DNA of 64,000 nt, taken from NCBI RefSeq assembly GCF_030815085.1, contig NZ_JAUSWG010000016.1, one strand, 5' to 3'. Origin of the DNA: Paraclostridium ghonii. Lineage in GTDB: Bacteria; Bacillota; Clostridia; Peptostreptococcales; Peptostreptococcaceae. Both the position numbers and the translations under genes were made by a program. Below are positions 18,139-26,644 of this stretch, piece after piece (position 1 is the first letter of the stretch; each line of letters starts with the position of its first letter). Below the pieces are notes generated by a model. It was given only the letters and a program-made list of their open reading frames with translations. It did no database searches and was not told the origin of the DNA.

Positions 18139-19056
18139 TTAAAAACATTGACGATGTTCTATGTTATTTGTTTTAAAAATTTCATCTACTAAATTGATTT
18201 GATAAGAGCTAACTTTTATAAGTTGACGACGAGATAAATAGCTATATGAAGACTTCTTTTTTAATTTAAGTTCAATAGAGTAAATAACTTTATTTTTAGA
18301 GTGTTCTTTAACCCATCTATATCCTACAATATTATCCCAAGGAATAAAAGAGTCAAAGGTAAGAATACCCTCAGTATATACAATATTTTTTGTTTTTTTA
18401 GGACCTAAATAATATAAAATAATTACTATACTTAAATCCATAATTAAAATAGCTATAGTACTTAAAGTTTCAAGTGTTATTTTATTTGTAGGGATAAAAT
18501 TAAATGCTTTTAAGTCTGGCACTATATTTATTAAAATTGAAAATATAAATATTAATTCAAAACATTTAAGTCCCTTTTCATATAAGCTAGATTCTTTACA
18601 AGTTTGTATATAAAAAAGAGGATCCGTTTTATAAAGTTTTTGGCTTTTTTTAAATGTTTTTATAAGAATAATAATAAGTGGTATAGAGCAAATAATAAAA
18701 GAAATATCTATCCAAAAGTCTATAAATGTATAAAAATTATTCATATAAGCATAGATATTTATTGATAAAAGTATTAGCATAAAAAAAACTATTAAACTTG
18801 CTATAAATAATCTATTCTTTTTATAAATTTTATCTTTAAATGTAGAACTTAAAGCATAAGGATCCCCCATTTGCTTTAACGCTTTTGATGTTGCATCTTC
18901 AATAGTCATACCATCATTTGTGTATTCATCAATATAACTATCAATATGATCTTTAAGTTCATCTCGTATATCTTGTGCACGCTCTTCAGCACAAATAAAT
19001 CTACATACAGACTGTAGAAAATTCTCTATAGAATTTTTTTCTGTGGTCATTATCAT
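18139..19056 (-). CDS. Membrane protein with N-terminal HAAS/DUF1700-like domain
   Basis: 305 residues. The first 80 residues (ENFLQSVCRFICAEERAQDIRDELKDHIDSYIDEY...ATSKALKQMGDPYAL) are the helical permease-prefix/HAAS domain seen in proteins encoded next to PadR regulators; about six membrane helices follow, and the C-terminus ends with YSYLSRRQLIKVSSYQINLVDEIFK. Its start overlaps the PadR stop by 4 bases (translational coupling). Family knowledge suggests a membrane partner in PadR-controlled envelope responses; no specific activity can be assigned. Confidence 0.7.
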   Translation of the reverse strand: MIMTTEKNSIENFLQSVCRFICAEERAQDIRDELKDHIDSYIDEYTNDGMTIEDATSKALKQMGDPYALSSTFKDKIYKKNRLFIASLIVFFMLILLSINIYAYMNNFYTFIDFWIDISFIICSIPLIIILIKTFKKSQKLYKTDPLFYIQTCKESSLYEKGLKCFELIFIFSILINIVPDLKAFNFIPTNKITLETLSTIAILIMDLSIVIILYYLGPKKTKNIVYTEGILTFDSFIPWDNIVGYRWVKEHSKNKVIYSIELKLKKKSSYSYLSRRQLIKVSSYQINLVDEIFKTNNIEHRQCF

Positions 19057-19382
19057 AATCCTCCCAATACAAAATCCATTGTTTTACTAAATATTTTCCA
19101 TTCATTTTCTCTAAGTTTTAGTTCTTTTAGCCCTTTTGTAGTTATTTTATAGTATTTTCTACGTCTACCATTTTCTATATTCCAAAAGGATTCAATAAAA
19201 TTTTTTTTCTCAAGGTCGTGTAAAATAGGATATAATGTTCCTTCCTTAAAAAGAAAGACTCCATTAGATTTATTTTCTATTTCTTTAATCAGACCATATC
19301 CATAAAGGGGCTCCTTCTTTAGGGCATTTAATATAATGGTAACAGTACTTCCTTTAATAAGTTCTTTATTTATAACCAACAC
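19053..19382 (-). CDS. PadR-family transcriptional regulator
   Basis: 109 residues: IILNALKKEPLYGYGLIKEI, then FKEGTLYPILHDLEKKNFIES, then NGRRRKYYKITTKGLKEL, the complete PadR winged helix. It is the first gene of a two-gene leftward operon with the HAAS-like membrane protein and probably controls it. Start ATG 19382; a GAGGTGT RBS lies upstream. Confidence 0.88.
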   Translation of the reverse strand: MLVINKELIKGSTVTIILNALKKEPLYGYGLIKEIENKSNGVFLFKEGTLYPILHDLEKKNFIESFWNIENGRRRKYYKITTKGLKELKLRENEWKIFSKTMDFVLGGL

Positions 19383-19658
19383 CTCGGATTCCTATGTATT
19401 ATAAATAAAGTATAATGGTAATTTTTGTAAAATGCAAGTTTAAATTCAAATTAAATATATTCTAAAAAATTAATAATAGTTTTAATTTATTTTAAAATAA
19501 GTAAAATAAATAATCTTAGCATTATCACATGTTAATCCATTTTTTTGATATTTCACTCCATTTAAAATGAATAGATATATAAATGTGCTATCATAAAAAG
19601 AGGGTTTTTATATAAAAATTTTATTAAGGGGTTATATTATTTACAAGGGGGTAAAATT

Positions 19659-19853
19659 ATGAATACTATTTATGTAATAGGATATGTGTTAAGTTTTTTA
19701 GGTGTAATTATTTTATTAACGGGCTTTAGAAAAGATTTTAAAACTTTAAATACAAGCCAAAAACTAGGGATTACTATAACTACAATAGCAGTTATTGTTC
19801 CGATGTTTGTTGGATTTATTGAGGGGTTTATCAATGGGGTTATGAATAGTTAA
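19659..19853 (+). CDS. Small two-helix membrane protein (64 aa)
   Basis: MNTIYVIGYVLSFLGVIILL... with a second hydrophobic segment LGITITTIAVIVPMFVGFI; a short basic loop (GFRKDFKTLNTSQK) lies between. RBS AAGGGGG is present. The pattern resembles small clostridial membrane proteins of unknown function; no family is assigned. Confidence 0.5.
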   Translation: MNTIYVIGYVLSFLGVIILLTGFRKDFKTLNTSQKLGITITTIAVIVPMFVGFIEGFINGVMNS

Positions 19854-19885
19854 TAAAATTATTAATCTTAGAAAATTGCTTTTAA

Positions 19886-19908
19886 ATATGACAAATGGGA
19901 AGTGGAAT
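19886..19908. repeat. Single origin-1-type iteron
   Basis: AATATGACAAATGGGAAGTGG is identical over 18 bases to the first iteron of origin 1 at 8256. It lies 11.5 kb away, between a small membrane protein gene and the AspRS leader. Confidence 0.7.
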
Positions 19909-19975
19909 TATATATTTTTAAAAATAATGATTGACATATTAATATAAAAGGCATACTATAATATAAAAATAATAT

Positions 19976-20224
19976 TAAAAATTCACTGAAGGGAAGAGTA
20001 GATATTTACTAAGTATCCAAAGCGAGTGGAGGATGGTGAAAGCTCCATGAGAAAAGAAGTATTGAAAGACATCCCAGAGAAACTTATCTGAAAAAAAGTA
20101 GGATAAGTCGGTTTACACCGTTATATGTAATAAGAGATGACTTAGAGTTATTTAACTTTAGTCAAGTAGAATGGTACCGTGAACATAGCTTTCACTTCTA
20201 TAATGAAGTGAAAGCTTTTTTGAA
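19976..20224 (+). ncRNA. T-box leader of the AspRS gene, aspartate specifier
   Basis: Stem I from GAAGGGAAGAGTAGATATTTACT, AG-bulge/distal loop GCGAGTGGAGGATGGTGAAAGCTCC, and the 3' side GAAGTATTGAAAGACATCCC. With the GAA-N-codon-A rule the specifier is GAC (20068-20070), aspartate. The T-box core AATGGTACCGTG is at 20170-20181, slightly off consensus, and a strong terminator CTTTCACTTC...GAAGTGAAAGCTTTTTT ends at 20221. A second T-box core lies 240 bases further on. Confidence 0.85.
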
Positions 20225-20280
20225 TTCTTAGGGAATTATATTTAATCCTGAATTGTGGATAAATACAATTTCCAACTCAT

Positions 20281-20345
20281 AAACTTGAGCAACGGACCTG
20301 ATTTTCAAGGTCGTTGGCTACATGAAGTGAAGCGGAATTTTTTGA
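20281..20345. repeat. Dispersed GCGAAT/GAGCAAC repeat, copy 3
   Basis: AAACTTGAGCAACGGACCTGATTTTCAAGGTCGTTGGC...GAAGCGGAATTTTTTG. It sits inside the AspRS leader between the complete T-box and the extra antiterminator, so it may mark an insertion or recombination point. Confidence 0.65.
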
Positions 20346-20404
20346 TTTTAGATAGGATAGGGCCCATCCTATATTACTATTTTACTTAGCAAAAGTTAAA
20401 GAAC

Positions 20405-20468
20405 AAGTCAAAAAGGGTGGTACCGCGAGCTTTCGCCCCTTGGGATTAAATTCTTAAGGGGCTTTTTT
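20405..20468 (+). promoter_or_regulatory. Second T-box antiterminator/terminator without stem I
   Basis: AGGGTGGTACCGCGAGC (20414-20430) is a consensus T-box core, followed by terminator GCCCCTTGGGATTAAATTCTTAAGGGGCTTTTTT. No specifier domain precedes it within the 180 bases back to the first terminator. It is either the 3' half of a partly deleted second T-box or a site read by the same tRNA. Transcripts passing the first terminator must pass this one before reaching the start at 20497. Confidence 0.75.
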
Positions 20469-20496
20469 AATTTAAATTATAAGGAGGACTAACAAT

Positions 20497-21786
20497 ATGA
20501 AAAGAATATTGATAAATAAATTAAATAATTATTTAAACCAAGAAGTTAAAATTGAAGGATGGATACATCGTATAAGAGTTTTAAAATCAATAACATTCTT
20601 AATCTTAAGAGATAGAACTGGCTTAGTTCAATGTGTTATTGACAACAACTTAATCAAACCAGATGATATGAAGTTAGAATCGGTTATCTCTATAATTGGA
20701 AAAGTAAAAGAAAGTAATAACAAACTAAATAATTTTGAAATTGAGGTTATTAATTTTGAAATAATTAGTAAATGTAAAGAAGAATTACCAATTGAAATAA
20801 ACAAAGAAGATTTAAATATAAACTTAGTTACTATGCTAAATAACAGAGTTTTAAGTTTAAGACATGAAAAAATAAATGCTATTTTTAAAGTACAAAATGT
20901 AATAGTTAATGGATTTAGAGAGTACTTGATAAGTGAAGGTTTTACTGAAATATTTACACCAAAACTTGTTGCAGAAGGGGCAGAGGGAGGAACTGAAGTA
21001 TTTGAAGTTAAGTACTTTGAGAATAAAGCATATTTAGCTCAAAGTCCACAGTTTTACAAACAAATGATGGTTCTTTCTGGATTTGAAAGAGTATTTGAAG
21101 TTGGGCATGTTTATAGAGCTGAACAACATGATACAAATAGACATTTAAATGAGTATGTAAGTATGGACTTGGAGTTTGGATTTATTGAAAATGAAGAAGA
21201 TATTATGAATTTAGAAGAAGAGTTATTGAAATTTATTATAAATAAATTAGAAAAAGAAACTCAAATATATTTAAAATTACTAAATATAGAACTTCCTAAG
21301 ATAAATGGATCTATTCCAAGAATAAAGTTTAGTGAGGCTATAGATATTTTAAGAAAAGAATACAATAAAACAAACTTAGATAAAGACTTAGATCCAGAAG
21401 GTGAAAAACTAATATGTGAATATGCTAAAGAAAAGTTAGATAGCGATTTTATATTTGTAACTCACTACCCAAGGTCTAAAAGACCTATGTATACTATGCC
21501 ATGTGGAGAGAATGAAACACATAGCTTTGACTTATTATTTAGAGGTATTGAAATTACTACAGGAGGACAAAGAATACATGATTATGAAATGCTAATAAAT
21601 AATATTAAATACAAGGGTTTATGTCCAAAAAACTATGAAAGTTATACTGAAGTATTTAAGTATGGAGTTCCTACGCATGGAGGATTGGCAATAGGTTTAG
21701 AGAGGATTGTTATCAAGATATTAGGATTAGAAAATGTTAGAGAAGCAACTCTTATAACAAGAGATAGACATAGACTTATACCATAA
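20497..21786 (+). CDS. aspS2: Archaeal-type (probably non-discriminating) aspartyl-tRNA synthetase
   Basis: 429 residues: N-terminal OB-fold (KIEGWIHRIRVLKSITFLILRD), class II motif 2 in FEVGHVYRAEQHDTNRHLNEY and motif 3 in GGLAIGLERIVIKILG. The length, lack of the bacterial GAD insertion and the QSPQFYKQMM segment mark the archaeal/eukaryal AspRS2 class. Such enzymes in clostridia often charge both tRNA-Asp and tRNA-Asn, working with GatCAB. As a plasmid copy under T-box control it is a second, starvation-induced enzyme. RBS AAGGAGG is 8 bases upstream. Confidence 0.88.
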   Translation: MKRILINKLNNYLNQEVKIEGWIHRIRVLKSITFLILRDRTGLVQCVIDNNLIKPDDMKLESVISIIGKVKESNNKLNNFEIEVINFEIISKCKEELPIEINKEDLNINLVTMLNNRVLSLRHEKINAIFKVQNVIVNGFREYLISEGFTEIFTPKLVAEGAEGGTEVFEVKYFENKAYLAQSPQFYKQMMVLSGFERVFEVGHVYRAEQHDTNRHLNEYVSMDLEFGFIENEEDIMNLEEELLKFIINKLEKETQIYLKLLNIELPKINGSIPRIKFSEAIDILRKEYNKTNLDKDLDPEGEKLICEYAKEKLDSDFIFVTHYPRSKRPMYTMPCGENETHSFDLLFRGIEITTGGQRIHDYEMLINNIKYKGLCPKNYESYTEVFKYGVPTHGGLAIGLERIVIKILGLENVREATLITRDRHRLIP

Positions 21787-21847
21787 GTTAAATTATAAAT
21801 ATATTACGTCAAAATTAAAATATAATATCTTTGATTTTAATAGTTTT

Positions 21848-21871
21848 TAATATAAATACGACATGAGGGAA
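21848..21871. repeat. Single origin-2-type iteron
   Basis: AAATACGACATGAGGGAACTTT matches the origin-2 core CGACANNNGGGAACTT with a 1-base variation. It lies about 12 kb from the array, just after the AspRS gene. Confidence 0.65.
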
Positions 21872-21896
21872 CTTTTTAAATTTAAACTATTATTTA

Positions 21897-21926
21897 AAAA
21901 AGCCAGCAAAGATTTGCTGGCTTAAT
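21897..21926 (+). terminator. Terminator after AspRS gene
   Basis: AAGCCAGCAAAGATTTGCTGGCTTAAT. A compact GC-containing stem of 9 bp with few following T residues. Confidence 0.65.
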
Positions 21927-22192
21927 TCTAAATATTATAAAGCTATTAATAAGTGTATATCTTTTTTAAAACTTTAAAAATAGTTATATATTGAATAGGA
22001 TTAATATTAGTTTATATAAAATAAATCCTTAATTTATTATAGTTATGGATTTTGCAATATTTTTTCTTTTCTTCCTAGATACTGTTTATTTTTAATAATA
22101 AATCTAATAAAGATTATTAGTGTTATAAGTGTAAGAAATATTCCTGATATTAAATAAATTTTAATATCAGAATTAGTAATAGTTGTTATTGT

Positions 22193-22879
22193 TTAGTTTA
22201 ATGTTCCGTTGAAATCGCTTATAGTTGAAAGAATTCCTACAGATAAATTATTTATTACATGTACTGAAATTGGTACTAATAAATTTTTATATTTTTTGTA
22301 TAACACACAGCAAGCAACACCAAAGACTACTGCACCTAATATGGATAAAGATTCGTGCCCAAATCCAAAGATTAAAGAGGATATAATTGAGGACGAGATA
22401 AAACTAAATTTCATATTTAATCTTTTAAAAAGAACTCTACTAAAAACTATTTCTTCTAAAATAGGAGCTAATATTACTATCGTAATAAGCCAAAGGATTA
22501 ATTCAATTCTATTATTTGGATTTCCTAAACTATCAGTTAGTAGTTCTAAGGCTTTATTTGGGTTGTTACTTGCTAAAATTCCTATACTTAAGTTAGCAAT
22601 CCCCGTTGATAAAAGTAACTGAGTTAATACTACTGTTAATATTTCTTTTATACTAGCAATTTTTTTGAAGTTATGACATCTTTCTTTTACTACTGTGGTA
22701 CCTACTCTTCCAGATATTAAAGTAACAATTAATATTGATAACATTACAATAAAAGCTGTAAGTATTTCATTTACTTCCAGATTATCATTTGGTAGAGAAT
22801 ATATTATTTCTCCAATAGCAACGAAAAATATAGTTCCAAACCATATTAAAGCCATTTTCCAAATCTTAATTTCTTTCAT
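22193..22879 (-). CDS. CPBP-family intramembrane protease, possibly truncated
   Basis: 228 residues with about six membrane helices. CPBP motif 1 appears as LEEIVFSRVLF (usual EExxFR, here S replaces R), motif 2 as FGFGHESLS, and NLSVGILSTI resembles motif 3. CPBP proteases cleave membrane substrates or give bacteriocin self-immunity. After the TAA at 22193-22195 the same frame stays open for 49 codons with another membrane helix (YLISGIFLTLITLIIFIRFI) and a basic tail, ending at 22043. This suggests a recent nonsense mutation or read-through. Start follows AAGGAGG. Confidence 0.75.
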   Translation of the reverse strand: MKEIKIWKMALIWFGTIFFVAIGEIIYSLPNDNLEVNEILTAFIVMLSILIVTLISGRVGTTVVKERCHNFKKIASIKEILTVVLTQLLLSTGIANLSIGILASNNPNKALELLTDSLGNPNNRIELILWLITIVILAPILEEIVFSRVLFKRLNMKFSFISSSIISSLIFGFGHESLSILGAVVFGVACCVLYKKYKNLLVPISVHVINNLSVGILSTISDFNGTLN

Positions 22880-23266
22880 TATTTCCTCCTTATAAATATT
22901 TACGCTTCATATTTACAATGATTACAAAAATGGATATTTTTAATTATACTATTATTTAAGATTAAATTACATTTATTTATAAGTATTAAAGCAGTATATA
23001 TATATTCTTTTTTATAATATATATTCTTTCATCATTATTAATATAATTCATATCTTTTTACATTAGATTTATTTAGAAGAGATTTAAGAACTTTAAATCA
23101 AAGGGACATTAAGTTAATATAATGAATAATGGAGAAGGCTGTTTGGGACTTCATAGGGGTAACTCTTTTGTGTGCACGACTAAATTACAACAGAAAGAAT
23201 AATTATGGATTATAATTACTATATAGATTTTAATTAATATTAAAAGTAAAATGGGGGGAGAGGTAA
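22880..23266. other. Intergenic stretch without a clear gene
   Basis: AT-rich. Only the RBS of the small gene at 23267 (GGGGGGAGAGG) stands out. No hairpin of note was found. Confidence 0.3.
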
Positions 23267-23443
23267 ATGAAACATATTAAAAATAACAGAAGTTTTATAT
23301 TTATACAATGTATAATTTGCTTTTTAATATTTTTTATAGGGTTTGAGGTATTCAATCTTAAAAATAATATAATTGGATATGTTATTTTGGGTATAGTTTG
23401 TGGAGTTGTATCGAATTTACTATACAATAAATTCAGTAAATAA
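23267..23443 (+). CDS. Small membrane protein (58 aa)
   Basis: ATG at 23267 follows GGGGGGAGAGGTAA. Two hydrophobic segments, FIFIQCIICFLIFFIGFEVF and IIGYVILGIVCGVVSNLLY, are separated by NLKNN and the protein ends KFSK. It is a two-helix hairpin protein of unknown function, like the small genes at 19659 and 26217, each followed by a terminator of the AACTAAGTT family. Confidence 0.6.
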   Translation: MKHIKNNRSFIFIQCIICFLIFFIGFEVFNLKNNIIGYVILGIVCGVVSNLLYNKFSK

Positions 23444-23502
23444 AACAAATTAAAAACTATATTATAACTTAGTTATTTTATAGTTTTTAATTTGTTTTTA
23501 TT
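23443..23502. terminator. Palindromic terminator after small membrane gene
   Basis: AAACAAATTAAAAACTATA pairs with TATAGTTTTTAATTTGTTTTTA around ATAACTTAGTTAT; an unusually long 20-bp stem. Confidence 0.75.
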
Positions 23503-23689
23503 GTGATTATAAGTTTTAACATAGTTAAAACTTATAATCATAATATTAATATAATTTATTTGGATACAACATTTAAAACTATAATTTAATTATGTAAATA
23601 CTATTAAGTAAGCAAAATTATATGGTGTTGTATTTAATTATACAATGTAAGATAAGATATCTTAGTTTGATGAATTCTACGATTTAATC

Positions 23690-24592
23690 CTAGTAGGTCT
23701 TATCAAATATTACTTCATCTCTATAATAAAAATTTCCTAATATTATGCTTTCTGTAATACTTTGGCGTATATAATCCATAGCTATTATTCCATAATGATT
23801 TGTTCCAATTGAAGGTTTAGAATTAAAATACGTTCTTGCTCTTACATTTATTCCTTCACCATTTGTAAATGCATTACCCCAAGCAACTCCATAAGGCGTA
23901 TTCCACACAGGGGCAGCACTAAGATAATTTAAGTATATTTGATTACCACTTAGATCACTTTCTGCAGCATCTAAATGTTTTTTTACTAAAGTCCATTTCT
24001 CATCTTGACTGTTTGGTTGGTATTCATCTTGAATAGTAAAATTATGAGGGTAACACAATCCAAAATTTAAACCTCCCACATTATATAAAACTACAATTTT
24101 TCCTCTGATATCTTTTAATTGAGGTATTTGATAATTTTTCCCTCCGTTATCCCAAAACCAGTTAGGATTTTTCTGAACATATTGCTTAAATACCCTATTA
24201 AATTCAGAATCTCCTTCTGTACTATATTCTTGTTTAACCCTCATAAGTACAGTTTCTGAAGGATTATCAGTTAAAAACTTTATAACTACATTTAAAACAT
24301 CTTCAAACGTAGCTTCTTGAGAAAGGAAACCGTGATATATTTCGAAATTTGCATTATCACCTTGTCCGGAATATTTACAACGTATGTCTATAAACCTTAT
24401 TCCTAAATTTAATTGATCTTCTAAATTCATCTCCTGACATTGACCAAAACTAGCTATTCCATGTAAAGCCATAGTTTCGTGAGAACCTGGAATTGATAAT
24501 TCAGATAATTTAGCATTATCATTTATTGCTTCCATCCATTTACGGCTTTTTATGTATTGTGTTGATTGCTTAGTTATTGCACTTTCTTGCAT
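23690..24592 (-). CDS. Phosphatidylinositol-specific phospholipase C (PI-PLC X domain)
   Basis: 300 residues. Catalytic histidines are H38 in LSIPGSHETM and H87 in YHGFL, with the D69-R71 pair in FIDIRCKY between them, as in Bacillus and Listeria PI-PLC. The size matches bacterial single-domain enzymes. No signal peptide is present (MQESAITKQSTQYIKSRKW), unlike the secreted B. thuringiensis enzyme, so release would need lysis. A promoter resembling those of the Cry, sigma, light-chain and holin genes lies 88 bases upstream, linking it to the toxin regulon despite being 14 kb away. It would cleave PI and GPI anchors. Confidence 0.88.
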   Translation of the reverse strand: MQESAITKQSTQYIKSRKWMEAINDNAKLSELSIPGSHETMALHGIASFGQCQEMNLEDQLNLGIRFIDIRCKYSGQGDNANFEIYHGFLSQEATFEDVLNVVIKFLTDNPSETVLMRVKQEYSTEGDSEFNRVFKQYVQKNPNWFWDNGGKNYQIPQLKDIRGKIVVLYNVGGLNFGLCYPHNFTIQDEYQPNSQDEKWTLVKKHLDAAESDLSGNQIYLNYLSAAPVWNTPYGVAWGNAFTNGEGINVRARTYFNSKPSIGTNHYGIIAMDYIRQSITESIILGNFYYRDEVIFDKTY

Positions 24593-24679
24593 TATAGTAC
24601 CTCCTATATATTTTTATTATTTTGAAGTGACAAGTTTGATTTATAAACAATAAATCTAAACTTATCATTTCTATTAATT

Positions 24680-24709
24680 AAAAAGAATTATATCTTAACT
24701 TTGTAAACC
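24680..24709 (-). promoter_or_regulatory. Toxin-regulon-type promoter of the PI-PLC gene
   Basis: On the minus strand: GGTTTACA (24709-24702), 15 bases, TCTTTTT (24686-24680). Same -35-like box, spacing and -10-like box as at the Cry and sigma genes. Confidence 0.65.
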
Positions 24710-24883
24710 ATAAATTTTATAAAATTTTATTTTTAATTTCTTTAATATTTAATATACGATTTAATAGAAGTTTTTAAATTTCTAATTTTTTTATCTTTTA
24801 AAATGATTTCAAATTATAAAAAGAATTATAAAGTTAATAATCTAAAATTCAATCAAAATAATTTATAATATAAAAAATGTAAA

Positions 24884-24919
24884 GCTTACAACTAATAATA
24901 AAGTTGTAAGCTTTGTATT
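24884..24919. terminator. Perfect hairpin AAGCTTACAACT/AGTTGTAAGCTT
   Basis: Arms of 13 bp around AATAATAA. It lies between the parvulin and PI-PLC genes and could terminate the leftward parvulin transcript. It contains the GCTTACA word that recurs at other plasmid sites. Confidence 0.6.
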
Positions 24920-24965
24920 TTTTATATTTAGATAGAATTAACATAATACTAAGTTTAAATGAAAT

Positions 24966-25008
24966 ATTAACTATATTATAACTAAGTTTTAATATAGTTA
25001 TAATTAAT
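24966..25008. terminator. Palindromic terminator, AACTAAGTT loop
   Basis: TTAACTATATTATAACTAAGTTTTAATATAGTTATAATTAA, downstream of the leftward parvulin gene. Confidence 0.65.
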
Positions 25009-25028
25009 AAAAATATTAAATTTATTTA

Positions 25029-25095
25029 AACCTTAGTTAAATCAAATAGTACAGATGATAATAAAATTGTAAGTCAATTGCTTACAATGAATAAT
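25029..25095. repeat. Intergenic repeat, CTTAGTAAAATCAAA...GCTTACA type (divergent copy)
   Basis: ACCTTAGTTAAATCAAATAGTACAGATGATAAT followed by TTGTAAGTCAATTGCTTACAATG. It follows the palindromic terminator, as in the copies at 26557, 27453 and 31198. Confidence 0.5.
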
Positions 25096-25130
25096 ATAAA
25101 ACAGATAATAAATCTATAAACTGTTTATTA

Positions 25131-25886
25131 TTAATCATTTAATTTTAATATATTGTTATACTTAGATCTTAACTCATTTGCTTTTGAAGAATAAACTTCC
25201 TGTTGTTTTTGGGTCATTAAATTCTTAGATATTTCATCTTTAACTTCATCGAGTTCATATTGACAACTTTCATATAGATTTTCAACTTTTATTAAGTGAT
25301 ATCCAAATTGTGTTTTAACAGGCCCCCTTACCTCTCCTTTTTTCATACTAAATACGGCTTCTTCAAATTCGGGATTCATTTGACCTTTAGGGAAAGTACC
25401 TAAATCTCCACCTGAATCTTTAGAAGGGCAAGCAGAATGCTCTTTTGCTGCTTCCCCAAATGATATTTCGTTGTTATTTATTTTATTTAATAATTCATTA
25501 GCTTTTTCCTCGCTATCAACTAATATATGTTTAGCAGATGCTGTTTCTGGCTTAATAAATTTATCTTTATTATCTTCGTAGAATTTAGAAATTTCTTCAT
25601 CACTTAATTTAACAGTTTTTAAAGCTTTGTTTATAGCATATATTTTTAATATTTCTTCTTCCATTTTTTTTACTTCAGTTTTGAAATTTTCATCCTTATG
25701 TAAATTTTCTTCTTTGGCTTCAAGGTAGAATAACTCTTGATTAACTAAGTTTTCTAATAAGCTTTGTTTCCCATCTTCTGTATTTAATTGCATAGCTTGG
25801 TATTGAGGTAAACTTTTTAAAGCATTTTCGATATCAATATTAGTTAATTCTTTTTTTCCAATAGTGGCTAAAACTTTTCTCTCCAT
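25131..25886 (-). CDS. Parvulin-type peptidyl-prolyl isomerase (PrsA/SurA-like), cytosolic
   Basis: 251 residues. N-terminal helical chaperone part (NLVNQELFYLEAKEENL...) and a central parvulin domain from about residue 115: SAKHILVDSEEKANELL, FGEAAKEHSACPSKDSGGDLGTF, MNPEFEEAVFSMKKGEV and FGYHLIKV. No signal peptide or lipobox, so it differs from secreted PrsA and should act in the cytosol as a foldase. Relevant neighbours are PI-PLC downstream and the toxin genes further on, but no shared promoter box was found. RBS AAGGAG. Confidence 0.9.
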   Translation of the reverse strand: MERKVLATIGKKELTNIDIENALKSLPQYQAMQLNTEDGKQSLLENLVNQELFYLEAKEENLHKDENFKTEVKKMEEEILKIYAINKALKTVKLSDEEISKFYEDNKDKFIKPETASAKHILVDSEEKANELLNKINNNEISFGEAAKEHSACPSKDSGGDLGTFPKGQMNPEFEEAVFSMKKGEVRGPVKTQFGYHLIKVENLYESCQYELDEVKDEISKNLMTQKQQEVYSSKANELRSKYNNILKLND

Positions 25887-26216
25887 TATAATAACTCCTT
25901 TTTAATTTTTATTAATAGTATTTAATGATAAGGTATCACTTTTAAAAATCACAAATTATTAATGCTTTATGTGGTTATGTAGTGACATACAATTAAAAAT
26001 TTAGTTCTATATTATATAAAGAATAAAAAGTAGTATTTGTTAACCCTATTTTAAAAAAATTTTTAAAGTGAAAGGTATTATAATAATTAAAAGTGTATGC
26101 ACAGTTTATAAGATAAGTAATATCAAGGTATTTTGAAAAATAACAGGTGATACATTTATAAAATGTATATAAGTAGAATGTTATAATAATAGTAAAAAGG
26201 GGGGATTCATATCAAT
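25887..26216. other. AT-rich intergenic stretch between divergent genes
   Basis: Should contain the promoters of the parvulin gene (leftward) and the small membrane gene (rightward). TTATAATAAT-like -10 boxes are present, but nothing more specific. Confidence 0.3.
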
Positions 26217-26441
26217 ATGAAATCTTTAATTGATTTAGAAATAATAATTGCAATAATTTCACTTGTTTTATGCGCTTTAAGAATATTTAATATAGTTGAA
26301 ATACCATTAATGCTTATAAATTTATTGTTTATAATTATGATTAGTATAATGACATGGATAAATTATAAAAACAATAAAAGAATACAAATGTTTATTGGAA
26401 TTTTAACTATTTTAATTTTTGTATGGTTTATGACTTTATAG
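26217..26441 (+). CDS. Small membrane protein (74 aa)
   Basis: Predicted almost entirely hydrophobic with three helices: LEIIIAIISLVLCALRIFNI, IPLMLINLLFIIMISIMTWI and FIGILTILIFVWFMTL, separated by a short basic turn (NYKNNKRIQ). The AAAGGGGGG RBS lies 12 bases upstream of ATG 26217. Function unknown. Confidence 0.55.
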   Translation: MKSLIDLEIIIAIISLVLCALRIFNIVEIPLMLINLLFIIMISIMTWINYKNNKRIQMFIGILTILIFVWFMTL

Positions 26442-26458
26442 TTTTTCTATTAAATTTT

Positions 26459-26514
26459 AATTAAATTAAAACTATTAAATAACTAAGTTATTATTTAGTT
26501 TTAATTTAATTAAA
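26459..26514. terminator. Palindromic terminator, AACTAAGTT loop
   Basis: AATTAAATTAAAACTATTAAATAACTAAGTTATTATTTAGTTTTAATTTAATT; a stem of more than 20 bp after the gene at 26217. Confidence 0.75.
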
Positions 26515-26556
26515 AATACTGATTTTATTTTATAATTACATAGTTTATTTTAAAGC

Positions 26557-26632
26557 TTAGTAAAATCAAAGCTTACAGATAGTAATCATTTAGTAATAAA
26601 CTTGCAAGCCTAATGCTTACATATAATATATT
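26557..26632. repeat. Intergenic repeat, TTAGTAAAATCAAAGCTTACAGATAGTAAT type
   Basis: Best copy of the repeat that follows several AACTAAGTT hairpins; it is followed by TGCAAGCCTAATGCTTACATA. Compare 27453 and 31198. Confidence 0.6.
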
Positions 26633-26644
26633 TAAAAAGGATTT

